Positions 62,880-64,000 of a DNA stretch of 64,000 bases are shown in pieces; the first letter of the stretch is position 1; each line of letters starts with the position of its first letter. A program made the translations under genes and the position numbers. The notes under the pieces are model-generated. The model saw only the letters and a list, made by a program, of their open reading frames with translations, made no database searches and was not told the DNA's origin. Source of the stretch: an uncultured Bdellovibrionales bacterium (GTDB taxonomy: Bacteria; Bdellovibrionota; Bdellovibrionia; Bdellovibrionales; UBA1609); assembly GCA_938002015.1 (NCBI GenBank), contig CALLAU010000003.1, positions 68,084-132,083 on the forward strand, given 5' to 3'.

Positions 62880-64000
62880 TTGCCTATTTTTAAGTCAGAA
62901 ATTAAATCATCAGACCCTGCTTTTAAAAGCAATGAGGAACACTTAAAAGCCCTTACTAGTGAGCTTCATGAAAAAATAAAAACTGTAAAGCTTGGCGGCG
63001 GTGAAAAATACATTGAAAAGCACAAATCAAGAGGAAAACTTACTGCAAGAGAAAGAATTGATCAGTTACTTGATGAAGACAGTTCTTTTCTTGAGATTTC
63101 AAGTTTAGCAGCAAATGGTATGTATAAAAATGCTGCTCCAAGTGCAGGAGCTGTTGCAGGAATTGGAAAAATTTCTGGAACACTTTGTATGGTTTTAGCT
63201 AATGATGCCACTGTAAAAGGTGGAACTTATTTTCCAATGACAGTTAAAAAACATTTAAGAGCACAAGAAATTGCTTTAGAAAACAACCTTCCTTGCATTT
63301 ATTTAGTTGATAGTGGCGGAGCTTTTCTACCTCTGCAATCAGAAGTTTTTCCTGATAAGGAGCACTTTGGAAGAATTTTTTATAACCAAGCACAAATGTC
63401 AGCAAAAGATATCCCTCAAATTTCAGTTGTTATGGGAAGTTGCACAGCTGGAGGAGCCTACGTTCCTGCAATGAGTGATGAAAATGTTATCGTTAAAGGA
63501 ACTGGAACTATATTTCTAGGAGGCCCACCTCTTGTAAAAGCTGCAACAGGGGAAGTTGTTACAGCTGAAGAACTTGGTGGAGCTGAAGTACATTCATTTA
63601 AAAGTGGAGTAACTGATCACATAGCTGAAAACGATGAAGAAGCTCTTCTTATAGCAAGAGATATTGTTGAGCATCTAAATCATAAATCTGAAAAAATAGA
63701 GATCACTGAGTATGGAGAACCACTTTTCTCAGCAGAAGAGCTTTATGGCGTTATTCCAAAAGATGCTAAACAACCTTTTGATGTTAGAGAAGTCATCACA
63801 AGAATTGTTGATGACAGTGACTTTCATGAGTTTAAAGAAAATTTTGGAACAACTATTGTGACATGCTTTGCAAAAATTCATGGAATGCCTGTTGGTATTA
63901 TTGCAAACAATGGTGTTCTTTTTTCAGAAAGTTCACTAAAAGCCGCACATTTTGTAGAACTCTGTGATCAAAGAAAAATACCGCTAGTCTTTATTCAAAA
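62880..64000 (+). CDS. Acyl-CoA carboxylase carboxyltransferase subunit, methylcrotonyl-CoA carboxylase-like (partial)
   Basis: Start of a biotin-dependent carboxyltransferase (beta) subunit; 373 complete codons are present and the gene runs past the window. The frame opens with TTG at 62880, preceded by AAAGGGGA. Hallmarks: [108 protein letters not shown] and [11 protein letters not shown]. The FLPLQ and [11 protein letters not shown] runs favour methylcrotonyl-CoA carboxylase of leucine degradation over propionyl-CoA carboxylase. The biotin-carrying subunit is presumably downstream. Confidence 0.94.
   Translation, partial: MPIFKSEIKSSDPAFKSNEEHLKALTSELHEKIKTVKLGGGEKYIEKHKSRGKLTARERIDQLLDEDSSFLEISSLAANGMYKNAAPSAGAVAGIGKISGTLCMVLANDATVKGGTYFPMTVKKHLRAQEIALENNLPCIYLVDSGGAFLPLQSEVFPDKEHFGRIFYNQAQMSAKDIPQISVVMGSCTAGGAYVPAMSDENVIVKGTGTIFLGGPPLVKAATGEVVTAEELGGAEVHSFKSGVTDHIAENDEEALLIARDIVEHLNHKSEKIEITEYGEPLFSAEELYGVIPKDAKQPFDVREVITRIVDDSDFHEFKENFGTTIVTCFAKIHGMPVGIIANNGVLFSESSLKAAHFVELCDQRKIPLVFIQ

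Overview
The window is AT-rich, gene-dense bacterial chromosome with short intergenic gaps, genes on both strands and frequent stop/start overlaps. Gene content is Gram-negative: TolC-type efflux, OmpA-like and beta-barrel proteins, many lipoproteins, and homologues of YheU, SrkA, YaiI, Uup, YadG/YadH and YejABE. The large share of secreted hypothetical proteins, secreted hydrolases (M14, S8-like, M15-like) and a large Ig/Cys-repeat lipoprotein suggests a low-GC Bdellovibrionota member, perhaps Bacteriovorax/Halobacteriovorax-like. That assignment is inference from gene style only; no rRNA or marker gene is present. No prophage, IS element or CRISPR array was seen.

Layout. 1-8.7 kb: the end of a BCCT transporter, two secreted or anchored hypotheticals, a YadG/YadH-type ABC exporter, a DNase I-fold protein, a zinc-ribbon protein, an ABC-F ATPase and an M15-like peptidase. 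8.8-16.4 kb: YaiI, a RhlE-type helicase, a fatty acid desaturase, a CsoR-controlled metal cassette with a clear palindromic operator, a ChaN/EreA-like protein and a Kef-type antiporter. 16.4-23.2 kb: a di-haem cytochrome c peroxidase lipoprotein, an FAD oxidoreductase, a four-gene set (DUF2256/DUF3253, MBL-fold lipoprotein, MAPEG, DUF1475-like), a beta-lactamase-fold hydrolase and a DUF968-like nuclease with charged repeats. 23.3-34.2 kb: monomeric isocitrate dehydrogenase, a subtilase-like protein, a YejA-YejB-YejE peptide uptake operon without its ATPase, a papain-like-fold candidate and glutamate dehydrogenase. 34.6-41.2 kb: a lipoprotein, secreted hypotheticals, a GspF-like soluble protein, tRNA-Ser(GGA), MscS, and an ECF sigma/small ORF/CmpX-like operon. 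41.2-48.7 kb: M14 carboxypeptidase, a TolC plus a TMD-HlyD fusion that lacks an ATPase domain, Uup and YheU. 48.7-64 kb: a 1070-residue Ig/Cys-repeat/PA14 lipoprotein, SrkA, an OmpA-like protein, aminopeptidase N, an AgmX-like lipoprotein, a 1151-residue secreted protein with nucleotidyltransferase-like features, a TPMT-family methyltransferase, and the start of a methylcrotonyl-CoA carboxylase carboxyltransferase subunit.

Functional themes. Amino-acid and peptide use recurs (Yej uptake, secreted carboxypeptidase, PepN, Glu dehydrogenase, leucine-degradation carboxylase), which fits a protein-consuming lifestyle. Envelope homeostasis is a second theme (two MscS-fold proteins, ECF sigma, BCCT). 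Copper or mercury-like soft metal handling is a third. The best candidates for undescribed biology are the ATPase-less TMD-HlyD/TolC pair, the 1151-residue secreted protein, the metal cassette composition and the soluble GspF-like protein.
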